From assembly GCA_964555355.1 (NCBI GenBank), contig CAZKRY010000012.1, positions 177,608 to 241,607 of the forward strand: a stretch of 64,000 bases of DNA, read 5' to 3'. The first letter of the stretch is position 1. Each line of letters begins with the position of its first letter. Positions 1-9,120 of the stretch are shown one piece after another. Under the pieces are notes generated by a model. That model was not told where the DNA came from. It made no database searches and saw only the letters and a list, made by a program, of their open reading frames with translations. The translations under genes and the position numbers were made by a program. This DNA is from CAIKBL01 sp964555355. Lineage in GTDB: Bacteria > Pseudomonadota > Gammaproteobacteria > Ga0077536.

Positions 1-87
1 GTCGTCACCTCGGGCACTGGTAAAGAAGCCTATCAGTCGCTTGCCGCCAGTAGCGTTGTGATCTGGGAGTGCACGCTGCGCGGCTGA
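1..87 (+). CDS. possible 3' end of a truncated gene
   Basis: Frame 1 is open from the first base and stops at TGA 85-87, giving 28 residues that end in ...VVIWECTLRG. It could be the tail of a gene that begins outside the window. The piece is too short to show a domain, and another frame could be the real one, so this is only a possibility. No function can be proposed. Confidence 0.25.
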   Translation, partial: VVTSGTGKEAYQSLAASSVVIWECTLRG

Positions 88-181
88 CCTCCCGCGCACC
101 GCCTAGATTGGGGACACTTATTGATCTGACGCCTAAAGGGTTCAAGTCCGCGCGCAATAAAAACGACATGCTCGCTTATCG

Positions 182-1264
182 TTATTGCTCAACCAAAAAC
201 TTAAGGCCCGCCACGCCCTCTCCGTTCACCAAAATCTCCAGCTTGTGCTCTCCAGCAAAATGTTGACGTGTGGTGAAGTTTTGAAAGCTTTGTTTTTTTG
301 AAATGCTGATGGCGGTGTTTGGTTTTAGATCAAGTTCTTTCAGTTTAAAAACTTTAGGGGAGAGTACTCCGGTTTTTTTCACATAATAAATGCGGTAATC
401 CACCATTAGCTTCTGTGTGATGTTTTTGGTCGAAGCTAGATCGAACGAAAAATTTAGTGCGTCTCCAATCTTCACCGTGCCTGGAAAGAGCATCAGGTTT
501 TTGATGGCGATTTTCGCGTCTTTTGTGAAACTGAATAAAGCTAAAGAATTTTGATCGCCTTGCTTAAAAAGCGACCGACAACCGCGTTTTATGATCCAAG
601 CCGTGTGCGGGTGCGATTGATCCCAGCCTTGCACCAGTTTCAACACATAATCGGGTGAGTCTTTGGACAAATCGTTGACGTGATTCGCCGCCGATTTTCG
701 CACATAGAGCGATTCGTCCTTCTTCACGTTTTCAAGAATAGGTTTTGTGCATTCCGGGTTTTGGATCACCATATCCAATTTGAACGACCACGGCAGGCGA
801 GGTCGGCTACCTTCCGACGATAATCTGCGTACGTGCTCATTCTCATCTTCGCTCCAACGGTAAAGATGTTGAATGGTTTGATCAAAATCCAACTTTAAAA
901 AAGTGCGGATCGCAAACTCGGAGGAACCGAAACGCGTGAAATAATGCAGCGCCGGGAGGCTGGTTGCGAAATCATGCGTGCCGAATTGACTGACGTAGTC
1001 CGGAAAAACCAAAGTGGTATAGCCGGTGGGTAATAACGGAACCACCTCACGCATGATGGCGATTGCTTTAGGGTAAATGCGTGGCAAATGCTGGTGCAGC
1101 ACAACACTGGTGTGCCGCATGCGTTCATTAAGTGACAGTGAAGTTAACGGAGCTAAAACATCCTGCAAAAATTTCTCAGCCGCGAAGGGCTTGTACACTT
1201 GTTTGAATAATCCCGATAGTTTTCCGTAAAACGCCGGGCCGAACATTTCTTTAAGTGGTTCCAT
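182..1264 (-). CDS. alkC: AlkC-type DNA alkylation repair glycosylase
   Basis: This 360-residue protein resembles the HEAT-like-repeat DNA glycosylases of the AlkC branch, which excise alkylated bases such as 3-methyladenine and 3-methylcytosine without base flipping. The family signature RRLSSEGSRPRLPW is near residue 150, inside a stretch of helical repeats covering about residues 1-240. The last ~100 residues are predicted beta-rich (VKIGDALNFSFDLAST...) and fit the Ig-like C-terminal domain found in some AlkC proteins. The ATG at 1264 gives a full-length product, but its ribosome site is weak. The gene stands alone; its neighbour is divergent. The family assignment is from recall of the motif and has not been tested by search. 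Confidence 0.8.
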   Translation of the reverse strand: MEPLKEMFGPAFYGKLSGLFKQVYKPFAAEKFLQDVLAPLTSLSLNERMRHTSVVLHQHLPRIYPKAIAIMREVVPLLPTGYTTLVFPDYVSQFGTHDFATSLPALHYFTRFGSSEFAIRTFLKLDFDQTIQHLYRWSEDENEHVRRLSSEGSRPRLPWSFKLDMVIQNPECTKPILENVKKDESLYVRKSAANHVNDLSKDSPDYVLKLVQGWDQSHPHTAWIIKRGCRSLFKQGDQNSLALFSFTKDAKIAIKNLMLFPGTVKIGDALNFSFDLASTKNITQKLMVDYRIYYVKKTGVLSPKVFKLKELDLKPNTAISISKKQSFQNFTTRQHFAGEHKLEILVNGEGVAGLKFLVEQ

Positions 1265-1626
1265 CAGTTTAGGGATGTTAAATTTCTCTCACACAAAATT
1301 GAATTACTAAACTAAGCTCACGCTTAAGTCTTACGCTTCATCAGACTTTACCGCCTTCAATGTTTCTTCAATTGCGTAGGTCTCCCATGAAGCGCCTCCC
1401 CCGGGGGGGGGTGAGCAGATCGTGAGAACCTACAATGCCCAGAAGTTGGTGCAATAGTGCGCTATTGCGAAAGTAGATTTTTGGCGCTTTAACTAGGCGA
1501 GCGCTTTCAATCACCAAGGGGTATCTAATTCCCGGTATGTTCAACGCAGTTATCGACGCGACCGTCACCGGAACGCGCGGCATCCGCCGCTTCATCAGTC
1601 AAAATAGAACATAAGGAACGACGCCA
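1265..1626. other. divergent intergenic region with one short inverted repeat
   Basis: This gap lies between the alkC start and the luciferase-like gene, so it should hold both promoters. It contains a perfect 7-bp inverted repeat, GCAATAG-TGCG-CTATTGC, at 1451-1468, which could be an operator or a small hairpin, and a run of C and G at 1398-1410. The minus-strand frame at 1368-1595 is open but lacks a convincing start or domain, and I do not call it a gene. Confidence 0.4.
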
Positions 1627-2532
1627 ATGGCGACTTATACGATAGTGCAATCGACCGACGGCATGGACGCCCCGGCCCTCGAAACATTTGCGCGGCGAGT
1701 CGAAGCACTTGGCTACGATGGTCTATGGGTGCCGGAGTTGGCAGGCCGCGAGCCCATGGCACTCGCCGGCTATTTAGTGGCGCGTACGACTCGTTTGAAT
1801 ATCGGGATTGGGATCGCCAACGTTTATGTACGCGACTTTGTCGCCGCCGCACAGGCGCGTCACACACTCGCGGAATTGTCCGGCGGACGTTTCTGGTTGG
1901 GTTTAGGGGTTTCTCATCCAGTGTTGGTGGAGCCCCGTGGTCATACTTTTCTGCCACCAAACAAAGCGCTAGGCGATTATCTACGCGGCATTCACGCGAC
2001 CAAACCCCAGAGCCCGCCGCCGTGCCAACCTGCGCCGATCATCTGTGCCGCCCACGGTCCCAAATTGCTGGCCTTAGTGAAGCAATATGCGGACGGTGCG
2101 ATGTGCTTGAATCAACCACCCGAACATACCGCCTGGGCGCGAAAAATCATCGGACCGGATAAAAAACTCTGTGTCATCATCCGCACCTGCCTGGGATCCG
2201 ATACCCAACAAATGCGTGCGCTGGCGCGTAAAGCGCTTAACTTCTACATCACGCTGCCCGCTTATCACCGTACCTGGAAACGCGGTGGATTCGGTGACGC
2301 CGATTTCGCCAACGGAGGCAGCGATCGCCTGATTGACGCCATCATTGCGTGGGGTGATATCGACGCGATTAAAGCGAGGATCAAAGCGCACGTCGATGCG
2401 GGCGCGTCTGAAATCTGTTTGTATCCGGTCAACCCGAAGGAACAACTCGCGGACGGTCAGATCGTCGGGCTCGAACCTGATTGGGATGTTTTGGAAGCGC
2501 TGGCTCCGTGGGCGTCGATGGCCACCGCGTAA
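1627..2532 (+). CDS. LLM-class (luciferase-like) flavin oxidoreductase
   Basis: The 301-residue product has the luciferase-like monooxygenase TIM-barrel pattern. Near the start is LETFARRVEALGYDGLWVPEL, a typical beta1-alpha1 segment, followed by ARTTRLNIGIGIANVY and LAELSGGRFWLGLGVSHP. These enzymes use FMNH2 or F420H2; the exact cofactor and substrate cannot be read from sequence. The ATG at 1627 follows AAGGA at 1613-1617. It belongs to the short F420-type branch (about 300 residues), unlike the 413-residue relative at 5372-6613. It stands as a single gene and may be divergently regulated with alkC. Confidence 0.8.
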   Translation: MATYTIVQSTDGMDAPALETFARRVEALGYDGLWVPELAGREPMALAGYLVARTTRLNIGIGIANVYVRDFVAAAQARHTLAELSGGRFWLGLGVSHPVLVEPRGHTFLPPNKALGDYLRGIHATKPQSPPPCQPAPIICAAHGPKLLALVKQYADGAMCLNQPPEHTAWARKIIGPDKKLCVIIRTCLGSDTQQMRALARKALNFYITLPAYHRTWKRGGFGDADFANGGSDRLIDAIIAWGDIDAIKARIKAHVDAGASEICLYPVNPKEQLADGQIVGLEPDWDVLEALAPWASMATA

Positions 2533-2559
2533 CAACTCAAAAATCAGGGTCATCCATCC

Positions 2560-2853
2560 TTACGCGTCCCCCGCCACGCGTTTCGCGGCTTCTTTCGCCG
2601 CCATCCGTGCTTTGAGCTGCGCCGGGCTTTCGCGCACGATGTCTTCGTTTTGATGCCTGTAAAGATCGTACGGCGTGGCATTCAACTCTTCCAATTCGAT
2701 CTCGCGATTCAACACAGCTTGCTCCCACCGCAAGTGCACAGGCTCTTCGTCATAAAACTCCGACATGACGAGGCCATTACGTAACGCCGCTTTCGCTTTA
2801 TCCGTTCCGCGCCATGCTTGAAAGTCGCGCCATAAATCCCCGGGAGCGCTCAG
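2560..2853 (-). pseudogene. decayed 3' remnant of a luciferase-like gene
   Basis: The last 68 codons (2560-2766) closely match the C-terminus of the intact oxidoreductase at 5372-6613; both contain HQNEDIVRESPAQLKARMAA. Directly upstream, 2768-2853 also matches that gene, but at the part corresponding to 5718-5800. About 140 bp that lie between these parts in the intact gene are missing here, and the junction is at the ATGAC/GAGGCC boundary near 2766. Nothing further upstream matches. It is therefore a leftover of a second copy with an internal deletion. A 68-residue peptide could still be translated but would lack the whole barrel. Confidence 0.75.
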
Positions 2854-3100
2854 AGTGCGTCCGTCTATTTTCTACTTTTCACCACCGCCATAGGACGATC
2901 ACCGTATGCGCCCATTTTGGGCAATCGCATTCAATCGTCGAGAGGTCTGCCAATTTGAGAGCATGTGAAAAAGTTCGCAATCTATTACTTTTAGCGAAAC
3001 GGTCGTTCTGCTAGCTTGAGCCAGTTAGAACTCGGATGATCTAATGTCTGCGTTCGTGTGAGTTCAGTTTTCCCGCGCATGGATTTGGAACAGGATACGG

Positions 3101-4189
3101 ATGCGAAATAACTCCGGCAGTGCGGTACTAAGCCTCGTTGATTGCATTTACGACGCAGGTATGGCGTTCGAGTGTTGGCCAACTACGCTGGAACGCATTG
3201 CTGATGCGTTTGGGGCGAGCGACGCCGCCTTAGGAACAATTGGCCCGCCAGGCCTATCGTGGATGTGCGCGCCGCGGACCGACCCATATTACTTACGCGC
3301 ATACCCCGAAAATTTCCATGCCATCAACGATGTGTGGCACCGTATGGTGAAAAAGGGTGTCGGCGCGGCAATTACCGATGAGATAGTGATGCCGCGGCGT
3401 GAGTTTCTGAAGAGTACTTACTATAACGAATGGGCCAAGCCTCAGGGGTACCACTACGTTATGGGCGGCATGATCGACGCCGCGATCGGATGGCGCACCG
3501 TGTTGACGCTTCCAGGACGCAGCGCTTACGGTTCTGGCGCGGCCAAACTATTCCGCATCGTGTCGTCACACGTTCGCCGCGCAGTCCTGCTCAACCGGCG
3601 CCTCGAACGCTCCGCGATCAACGATGAAGCGATTAACGAACTCATCCAACGCTCGACATGCGCCGCACTATTGGTGGATGCAGAGGCCCGCGTTCTGCTG
3701 ATGAACCAAGCGGCCGAAGTACTGGTTGCGTCAAATTGCGGATTGCGAATCACTAAACGCAAACTATGTTATGCGTTGGGCGATGCTAGCGTTGCGTTGC
3801 ATCGTTTGATCGGATGCTGTGCGACTGGTGATTTAGAGAGCTGCGCCGATAACGTTACAGTGCCAACGCCCACTGGCGTGCCGTTAAAACTATCGGTCAT
3901 ACCACTACGACGACACTTCCCGATAACCAGGGCTTATACACCCGCAGCATTGATATTCGACGCGAGCCGCGACGTGCTAATCGATTTTGCGGCAGAACTC
4001 CGTCGAAAATATGGACTGACCGACGCGGAGATTCGGTTCGCAGAGGAAATCGTGAAAGGTGACGGCAAACGTGCCGCTGCCGAACGTTGCGGTATTTCGT
4101 ACTCCACTGCTCGCACGCACTTATCTCGTATTTTTGAAAAAACGGGCGTGCACAGCCAGGCGGCATTGGTGGGAATAATCAAGAGTTAG
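3101..4189 (+). CDS. LuxR-type helix-turn-helix transcriptional regulator
   Basis: The protein is 362 residues long. The C-terminal ~65 residues form a LuxR-type DNA-binding domain: LRRKYGLTDAEIRFAEEIV, then KRAAAERCGISYSTARTHLSRIFEKTGVHSQAALV. The central part (about 175-300) looks like a PAS-type sensor (LIQRSTCAALLVDAEARVLLMNQAAEVLV), and the N-terminal 170 residues may be a GAF-like or autoinducer-type domain. The ligand is unknown. AGGA at about 3091 supports the ATG at 3101. The gene converges on the broken PEP-CTERM-like gene and stands beside luciferase-like genes, but a regulatory link is not shown. Confidence 0.8.
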   Translation: MRNNSGSAVLSLVDCIYDAGMAFECWPTTLERIADAFGASDAALGTIGPPGLSWMCAPRTDPYYLRAYPENFHAINDVWHRMVKKGVGAAITDEIVMPRREFLKSTYYNEWAKPQGYHYVMGGMIDAAIGWRTVLTLPGRSAYGSGAAKLFRIVSSHVRRAVLLNRRLERSAINDEAINELIQRSTCAALLVDAEARVLLMNQAAEVLVASNCGLRITKRKLCYALGDASVALHRLIGCCATGDLESCADNVTVPTPTGVPLKLSVIPLRRHFPITRAYTPAALIFDASRDVLIDFAAELRRKYGLTDAEIRFAEEIVKGDGKRAAAERCGISYSTARTHLSRIFEKTGVHSQAALVGIIKS

Positions 4190-4244
4190 CGGATCTTGCG
4201 GCGTAAAAATCGAGGCTGTACCCGTTTTTGGCGTCACTGTGAAA

Positions 4245-5192
4245 TTAATTTTTGGAGCGGTAGATATTCTGGTCTGCCCCTTTATTCTCCGCGACCCGTC
4301 GGCGTGCGAGAAGCAGCAGCGAAGGTGCTAATAAAAGCGCGCTCATCGGCAACGGCACTGCCGCTGGCAGGCTATTGTCAAAACCAGAATCGGATTGCAG
4401 AAATGTCGCGGGGTTATCCGGTTGCGCGAAATAATGCGCGGTATGCGAGTAGTCAGATACTCCAAAGCGCGTTCCGCCGTTCAATTGGAAAGTACTGACA
4501 CCCATACCGACCTTCAAGCTTTAAAAAAGCGTGTACTGATCGCCTACCCGGGCGCTGATGGTTTTGCTGTCCGAACCACCGATGCCGTTGAAATCTGAAC
4601 CAGACAAACTCAACTCAAATTCTTCCAATCGATCATTGGACGGCAAACCACTCCCTAGCTGTTTGACGTGGTAGTTAGCAAAGAAAATACCACTGCCTTC
4701 AACGCTTAAATCAAACCTTAGGCTGATCGGCGTACCGCGTGGGAGGGAACCCGATTTAACCACGAAACCGTCAAACGCTGAGACCTGCCCATATGCACTG
4801 ATGCCGGTGGGTGATACCACCGGGAAACCCTTGGCCTCGGCGCTCGCGTATCCCGACATCTAACCCATGCGACCTGACACAATCGCTTGGGACAGCAAGC
4901 CCAGCTTCGGATTTGGATCACTGTCGCTGATCGGAATTATTAGTTGGAGATCAGAACGCACTGTGTGAAGCGCCAAAGCATCGTTATCTTTTGCTATGAA
5001 GCGTTGGTCACGGTTGGGATTAAAAGTAGGAAAGTTAACTAAACCTTTAAACGTACCTAAGCTAGTGACTGCCTCACCGCTCACACTTGCGGCAGTGGCG
5101 CTGCCAACGACGGCGCTAAGTAGACACCACGCAATCAGCCACTTCCCGCGTTTCGGGCAGTCGAAGATACTTGTCACTAGACTCCTTGTCAT
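4245..5192 (-). pseudogene. PEP-CTERM-like secreted protein gene with two in-frame stops
   Basis: One frame runs from ATG 5192 to a stop at 4245, interrupted by TAG at 4860-4862 and TAA at 4521-4523 with no frameshift. The N-terminus has a signal-peptide-like hydrophobic stretch (WLIAWCLLSAVVGSATAA). The C-terminus has a VPLP-type sorting tail: AAVPLPMSALLLAPSLLLL followed by ARRR. The paralogue at 61189-62196 aligns across the stops: SLPRGTPISLRFDLSVEG matches SLAKGTPLTLEALFQVNG, and the TAA falls where the paralogue has Tyr in LTVDYAL. Without readthrough the anchor is lost, so the gene is probably dead. Sequencing error or recoding remain possible. Confidence 0.75.
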
Positions 5193-5294
5193 ATTGGCCT
5201 CACGTAGGAAACTGCCACCAGTGTTTGAACATAAATCGCGCGCTGAGGCGCATGCAAAGTGTGCTTAGGGGGTACTGTAGCGTTGCCGCTGGAT

Positions 5295-5320
5295 TGGCAT
5301 CGGACGCTCGTCCGATGCCA
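5295..5320. promoter_or_regulatory. 26-bp near-perfect palindrome upstream of the PEP-CTERM-like pseudogene
   Basis: Two 12-bp arms, TGGCATCGGACG and its exact complement, flank a 2-bp spacer (CT). The site lies about 100 bp upstream of the start at 5192. The same core, ATCGGACG-NN-CGTCCGAT, occurs at 61106-61127 and 62360-62377, each upstream of another PEP-CTERM-type gene, so it is likely a regulator binding site rather than a chance hairpin. Confidence 0.65.
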
Positions 5321-5371
5321 TATTGAGGAAATCGGGGGCAGACCCTCATTACGCAGCTTTAGCCGTGATCG

Positions 5372-6613
5372 TTATACTTCCCCCGCCGCCTGTTTCGCCG
5401 CATCCTTCGCTGCCATTCGCGCTTTTAGCTGCGCGGGACTTTCGCGCACGATGTCTTCGTTTTGATGGCTGTAAAGATCGTACGGCGTGGTATCCAACTC
5501 TTCCAAGTCGATCTCGCGACTCAACACAGCTTGCTTCCACCGCAAGTGCACCGGCTCGTCGTCATGAAATTCCGGCATGACGTGTTCCGCAAAGAGTTTC
5601 AAGCTATCGCAGATATCCTGGTGAGTGGTTTTGCCCGCTTGGTTAAGCAGAATGACTTGATCGACATGCGCCGCTTGGAATTGCCGTAGGCGTTTACGGA
5701 TCGTTTCTGGTGATCCAATGAGGCCATTACGTAACGCCGCTTTCGCTTTATCCGTTTCGCGCCACGCTTGAAAATCGCGCCAGAGATCGCCCGTGCCCGG
5801 CGCGGCAATGCCGTTCCGCCCGTAATGCGAGAGCGCGAAAATAAAAAACGTCCAACCGGAGGCGCGTTCGAGCGCTTCTTCGTCCGTCGGCGCACACATA
5901 AAGCCGTTGACGATCGCGATGTTGGCATTGACTGGGTAATCAGCCAGGCGGTTCGGGCGCTGCAACAGCATGTTGTAGTAACGATGCACCCAGGCTTTGG
6001 CGGCATCCGGCGAGACGAATGAAAAACCCAGCGCCCCCATGCCCCAGGCTCCGGCTTCCGCGATCGTCTGAATATTGGAGCACGCTACCCACAATGGCGG
6101 ATGTGGTTTTTGAAAAGGTTTAGGTAGAACATTCCGCGCGGGGAAGTCGTAATACTGACCGTGGTACTCCCAATCCGTACGCGTGAACATCGGGATGATC
6201 GCGCGCACCGCATCTTCCCACCGCTCGCGCTTATCGCGCACGCGGATGTTAAAGGGATGTAGCTCTGCCGGCCCGGCGCCCTCGCCCATCCCAAACTCAA
6301 CGCGTCCGCCTGAGATGAGATCGAGCGTCGAAACACGCTCCGCCACGCGATGCGGTTGATTGGTCGTTAGTTGAATGATCCCGTGACCGAGGCGAATATG
6401 TTTGGTGCGTTGACTGGCCGCCGCTAAAAATACTTCGGGTGCGGAGGCGTGGGAGTACTCTTCCAAAAAATGATGTTCAACCTGCCACGCGTAGTCGTAA
6501 CCCAGTTGGTCGGCGAGTTCGACTTGCGCCAGAGAATTTTGAAATAGTTCGTATTCGGATTGCGGGAGCCAAGGACGCGGCAACTGATGTTCGTAGAACA
6601 CACCAAACTTCAT
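5372..6613 (-). CDS. LLM-class flavin-dependent oxidoreductase (long form)
   Basis: The 413-residue product is a bacterial-luciferase-like monooxygenase. It contains DQLGYDYAWQVEHHFLEEYSHA near residue 40, the classic EHHF segment, then TKHIRLGHGIIQLTTNQPHRVAERV and ISGGRVEFGMGEGAG. Members of this long branch typically use FMNH2 with a partner reductase; none lies nearby. A strong site (AGGAGAGAGG) precedes ATG 6613. A truncated copy of its 3' end lies at 2560-2853. The ~60 residues after the barrel (DEPVHLRWKQAVL...) are a charged tail shared with that remnant. The substrate is unknown. Confidence 0.85.
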   Translation of the reverse strand: MKFGVFYEHQLPRPWLPQSEYELFQNSLAQVELADQLGYDYAWQVEHHFLEEYSHASAPEVFLAAASQRTKHIRLGHGIIQLTTNQPHRVAERVSTLDLISGGRVEFGMGEGAGPAELHPFNIRVRDKRERWEDAVRAIIPMFTRTDWEYHGQYYDFPARNVLPKPFQKPHPPLWVACSNIQTIAEAGAWGMGALGFSFVSPDAAKAWVHRYYNMLLQRPNRLADYPVNANIAIVNGFMCAPTDEEALERASGWTFFIFALSHYGRNGIAAPGTGDLWRDFQAWRETDKAKAALRNGLIGSPETIRKRLRQFQAAHVDQVILLNQAGKTTHQDICDSLKLFAEHVMPEFHDDEPVHLRWKQAVLSREIDLEELDTTPYDLYSHQNEDIVRESPAQLKARMAAKDAAKQAAGEV

Positions 6614-6826
6614 GACAGCCTCTCTCCTGGCAAATGTAGTAAGGCCATCTCAGCATGGGAGCGCGTCGTTCGCAATCGATTGGGCGATGAAATCCACCGG
6701 GATTTCGCCGTGATAACTGAGTTGCCGTGGATCGCATAAGGCGAGAGCGTGCCCGGTTCGGCCGTCCCGCGCGGAACACGTGGGACGGCCGACACAGAGG
6801 GCATCGCGCTGTCGTCGCTCTCAAGT

Positions 6827-8998
6827 TCAGAGTAGATCGAATCGATCAAGATTCATGACCTTGACCCACGCTGCAACAAAGTCGTGAACGAACTTCTCAG
6901 CGGCATCGTCGCTCGCATAAACCTCCGCGATTGCGCGCAGCTCAGAGTTTGATCCAAACACTAAGTCCGCGCGTGTGCCGGTCCATTTCACCTTACCTGT
7001 CGCGCGGTCGCGCGCTTCGAAAGTATCCGGAATCGCCGCGCGCGTCCATTCCACACTCATATCGAGCACGTTAACGAAAAAATCATTCGTCAGTGCACCC
7101 GGGCGATTGGTGAAAACACCGTGACTGGACTGGCCGTAATTTGCATTAAGCGCCCGCATTCCGCCGACCAACACCGTCATTTCCGGTGCGGTGAGCGTCA
7201 GCAACTGCGCGCGATCGATCAATAACTCCTCGGCGCGCACCGATACACCTTGCTTGAAATAATTGCGGAACCCATCGGCTACGGGCGCCAGCGGCGCGAA
7301 AGATTCGACATCGGTCTGCGCTTGAGAAGCATCACCACGCCCAGGCGCAAATGGCACCTGGATAGTGATACCTGCAGCCTTTGCGGCCTGCTCGATGCCG
7401 ACGTTGCCGCCTAACACGATCGCGTCCGCAATGCTGATGCCAGCCTCGGCCGCGATGCGTTCGAGTGTCTGCAACACCTTGCTCAGGCGTGACGGCTCAT
7501 TGGCCTCCCAATCTTTTTGGGGTGCCAGCCTTAACCGAGCGCCGTTGGCACCGCCCCGTTTGTCCGAGCCGCGGAAGGTGCGTGCGCTATCCCACGCCGT
7601 CGCCACCAAGTCCCGCACGCTAAGTCCACTTGTCGCGATTTTGGCTTTGACATCAGCGATGTCGTAATCACGCCGGCCAGAAGGCACTGGGTCTTGCCAG
7701 ATTAAATCTTCGCTAGGCACCTCGGGGCCGAGATAACGTGCGCGCGGTCCAAGATCACGATGCGTCAACTTAAACCACGCGCGCGCAAAGGCCTCGGCAA
7801 ACACCTGCGGATCCCGATGAAAACGCCGCGCGATCGGTTCGTAAATCGGATCAAAGCGCAAAGACAAATCCGCGGTCGTCATCATCGGTGCATGTTTTTG
7901 CAAAGGATCATGTGCGTCCGGGATCATGTGTTCCGGCTTCACGTTTTTGGCCCGCCATTGATGCGCACCGGCGGGGCTTTTAACTAGCTCCCATTCATAG
8001 CCCAACAACATCTCGAAGTAGCCGTTATCCCAACGTGTGGGATTGGGTTTCCATGCACCTTCAATGCCACTCGTTGTGGTATGCACGCCGTTGCCCGCGC
8101 CTAAACGATTGATCCAACCTAACCCCATCGCCTCAAGCGGCGCCGCCTCCGGCTCTGGCCCTACCAATGTGGGGTCGCCCGCACCGTGGGCTTTCCCGAA
8201 GGTGTGGCCGCCCGCGATGAGTGCCACCGTCTCTTCGTCATTCATCGCCATACGTGCAAAGGTTTCACGCACGTCGCGGCCGGAGGCGAGCGGATTAGGA
8301 TTGCCATCCGGTCCTTCGGGGTTGACGTAAATCAGCCCCATTTGCACCGCCGCGAGCGGGTTGTCCAATTGGCGATCGCCGGAATACCGGCTATTCGGCT
8401 TATCGCTCGTCGCTAACCACTCGCGTTCCGCGCCCCAATAGATGTCTTCTTCGGGTTCCCAGATATCCGCACGGCCGCCGCCGAAACCGAAAGTCTTAAA
8501 ACCCATGGATTCCAACGCGACATTGCCGGCGAGGATCATGAGATCCGCCCACGAGATCCGTTTGCCGTACTTCTTTTTGATCGGCCACAACAACCGACGC
8601 GCTTTGTCCAAGTTACCGTTATCCGGCCAGCTATTGATAGGTGCAAAGCGTTGATTGCCGGTGCCGGCGCCGCCTCGTCCATCCGCGGTCCGGTAAGTGC
8701 CCGCGCTGTGCCAGGCCATGCGAATAAATAAACCGCCATAGTGACCCCAGTCCGCCGGCCACCACGCTTGCGAGTCGGTCATCAGCGCCGCGAGATCACG
8801 TTTCAGTGCGGGGTAGTCGAGTTTCTTGAATTCCTCTGCATAGTTAAAACCGGAATCCATCGGATTCGATTTTGACGACTGCTGGCTCAGGATCCTGAGA
8901 TTGAGTCGTTCTGGCCACCAGTGCTCATTTGCCTGCATAGCGGGCGTGGTACGACTACCGTGCGCACCGGCGAACGGACATTTCGTTTGTTGGGTCAT
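6827..8998 (-). CDS. katG: catalase-peroxidase KatG
   Basis: The 723-residue haem enzyme destroys hydrogen peroxide in the cytoplasm and also has peroxidase activity. The distal triad Arg-Trp-His is in IRMAWHSAGTYR (R93, W96, H97), and the proximal His is in LIAGGHTFGKAHG. All three adduct residues needed for catalase activity are present: the distal Trp, the Tyr of LIYVNPEGP and the Met 26 residues later in FARMAMN. The length matches the family. ATG 8998 has a GAGGAG ribosome site. It is a lone gene, so control by a peroxide regulator is plausible, but no OxyR-type site was identified. Confidence 0.95.
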   Translation of the reverse strand: MTQQTKCPFAGAHGSRTTPAMQANEHWWPERLNLRILSQQSSKSNPMDSGFNYAEEFKKLDYPALKRDLAALMTDSQAWWPADWGHYGGLFIRMAWHSAGTYRTADGRGGAGTGNQRFAPINSWPDNGNLDKARRLLWPIKKKYGKRISWADLMILAGNVALESMGFKTFGFGGGRADIWEPEEDIYWGAEREWLATSDKPNSRYSGDRQLDNPLAAVQMGLIYVNPEGPDGNPNPLASGRDVRETFARMAMNDEETVALIAGGHTFGKAHGAGDPTLVGPEPEAAPLEAMGLGWINRLGAGNGVHTTTSGIEGAWKPNPTRWDNGYFEMLLGYEWELVKSPAGAHQWRAKNVKPEHMIPDAHDPLQKHAPMMTTADLSLRFDPIYEPIARRFHRDPQVFAEAFARAWFKLTHRDLGPRARYLGPEVPSEDLIWQDPVPSGRRDYDIADVKAKIATSGLSVRDLVATAWDSARTFRGSDKRGGANGARLRLAPQKDWEANEPSRLSKVLQTLERIAAEAGISIADAIVLGGNVGIEQAAKAAGITIQVPFAPGRGDASQAQTDVESFAPLAPVADGFRNYFKQGVSVRAEELLIDRAQLLTLTAPEMTVLVGGMRALNANYGQSSHGVFTNRPGALTNDFFVNVLDMSVEWTRAAIPDTFEARDRATGKVKWTGTRADLVFGSNSELRAIAEVYASDDAAEKFVHDFVAAWVKVMNLDRFDLL

Positions 8999-9120
8999 GG
9001 CTTGCTCCTCTCGAGATTTAATTTCGCGGTCGCCAGAAATCTAGAGTGACCCAACGCTTCGTTCCAATTCTCTTTCGCTATGTCCTCGATAGTTTTTCCC
9101 AATCAACCAAATGTCACGAG

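Noticed and set aside
1368..1595. 75-codon open frame on the minus strand
   Set aside because: No domain, no ribosome site, and it lies in a promoter-bearing gap.
4245..5192. Stop-codon recoding in the PEP-CTERM-like gene
   Set aside because: Two different stops (TAG and TAA), no recoding signal seen, and an intact paralogue elsewhere make decay or error more likely.
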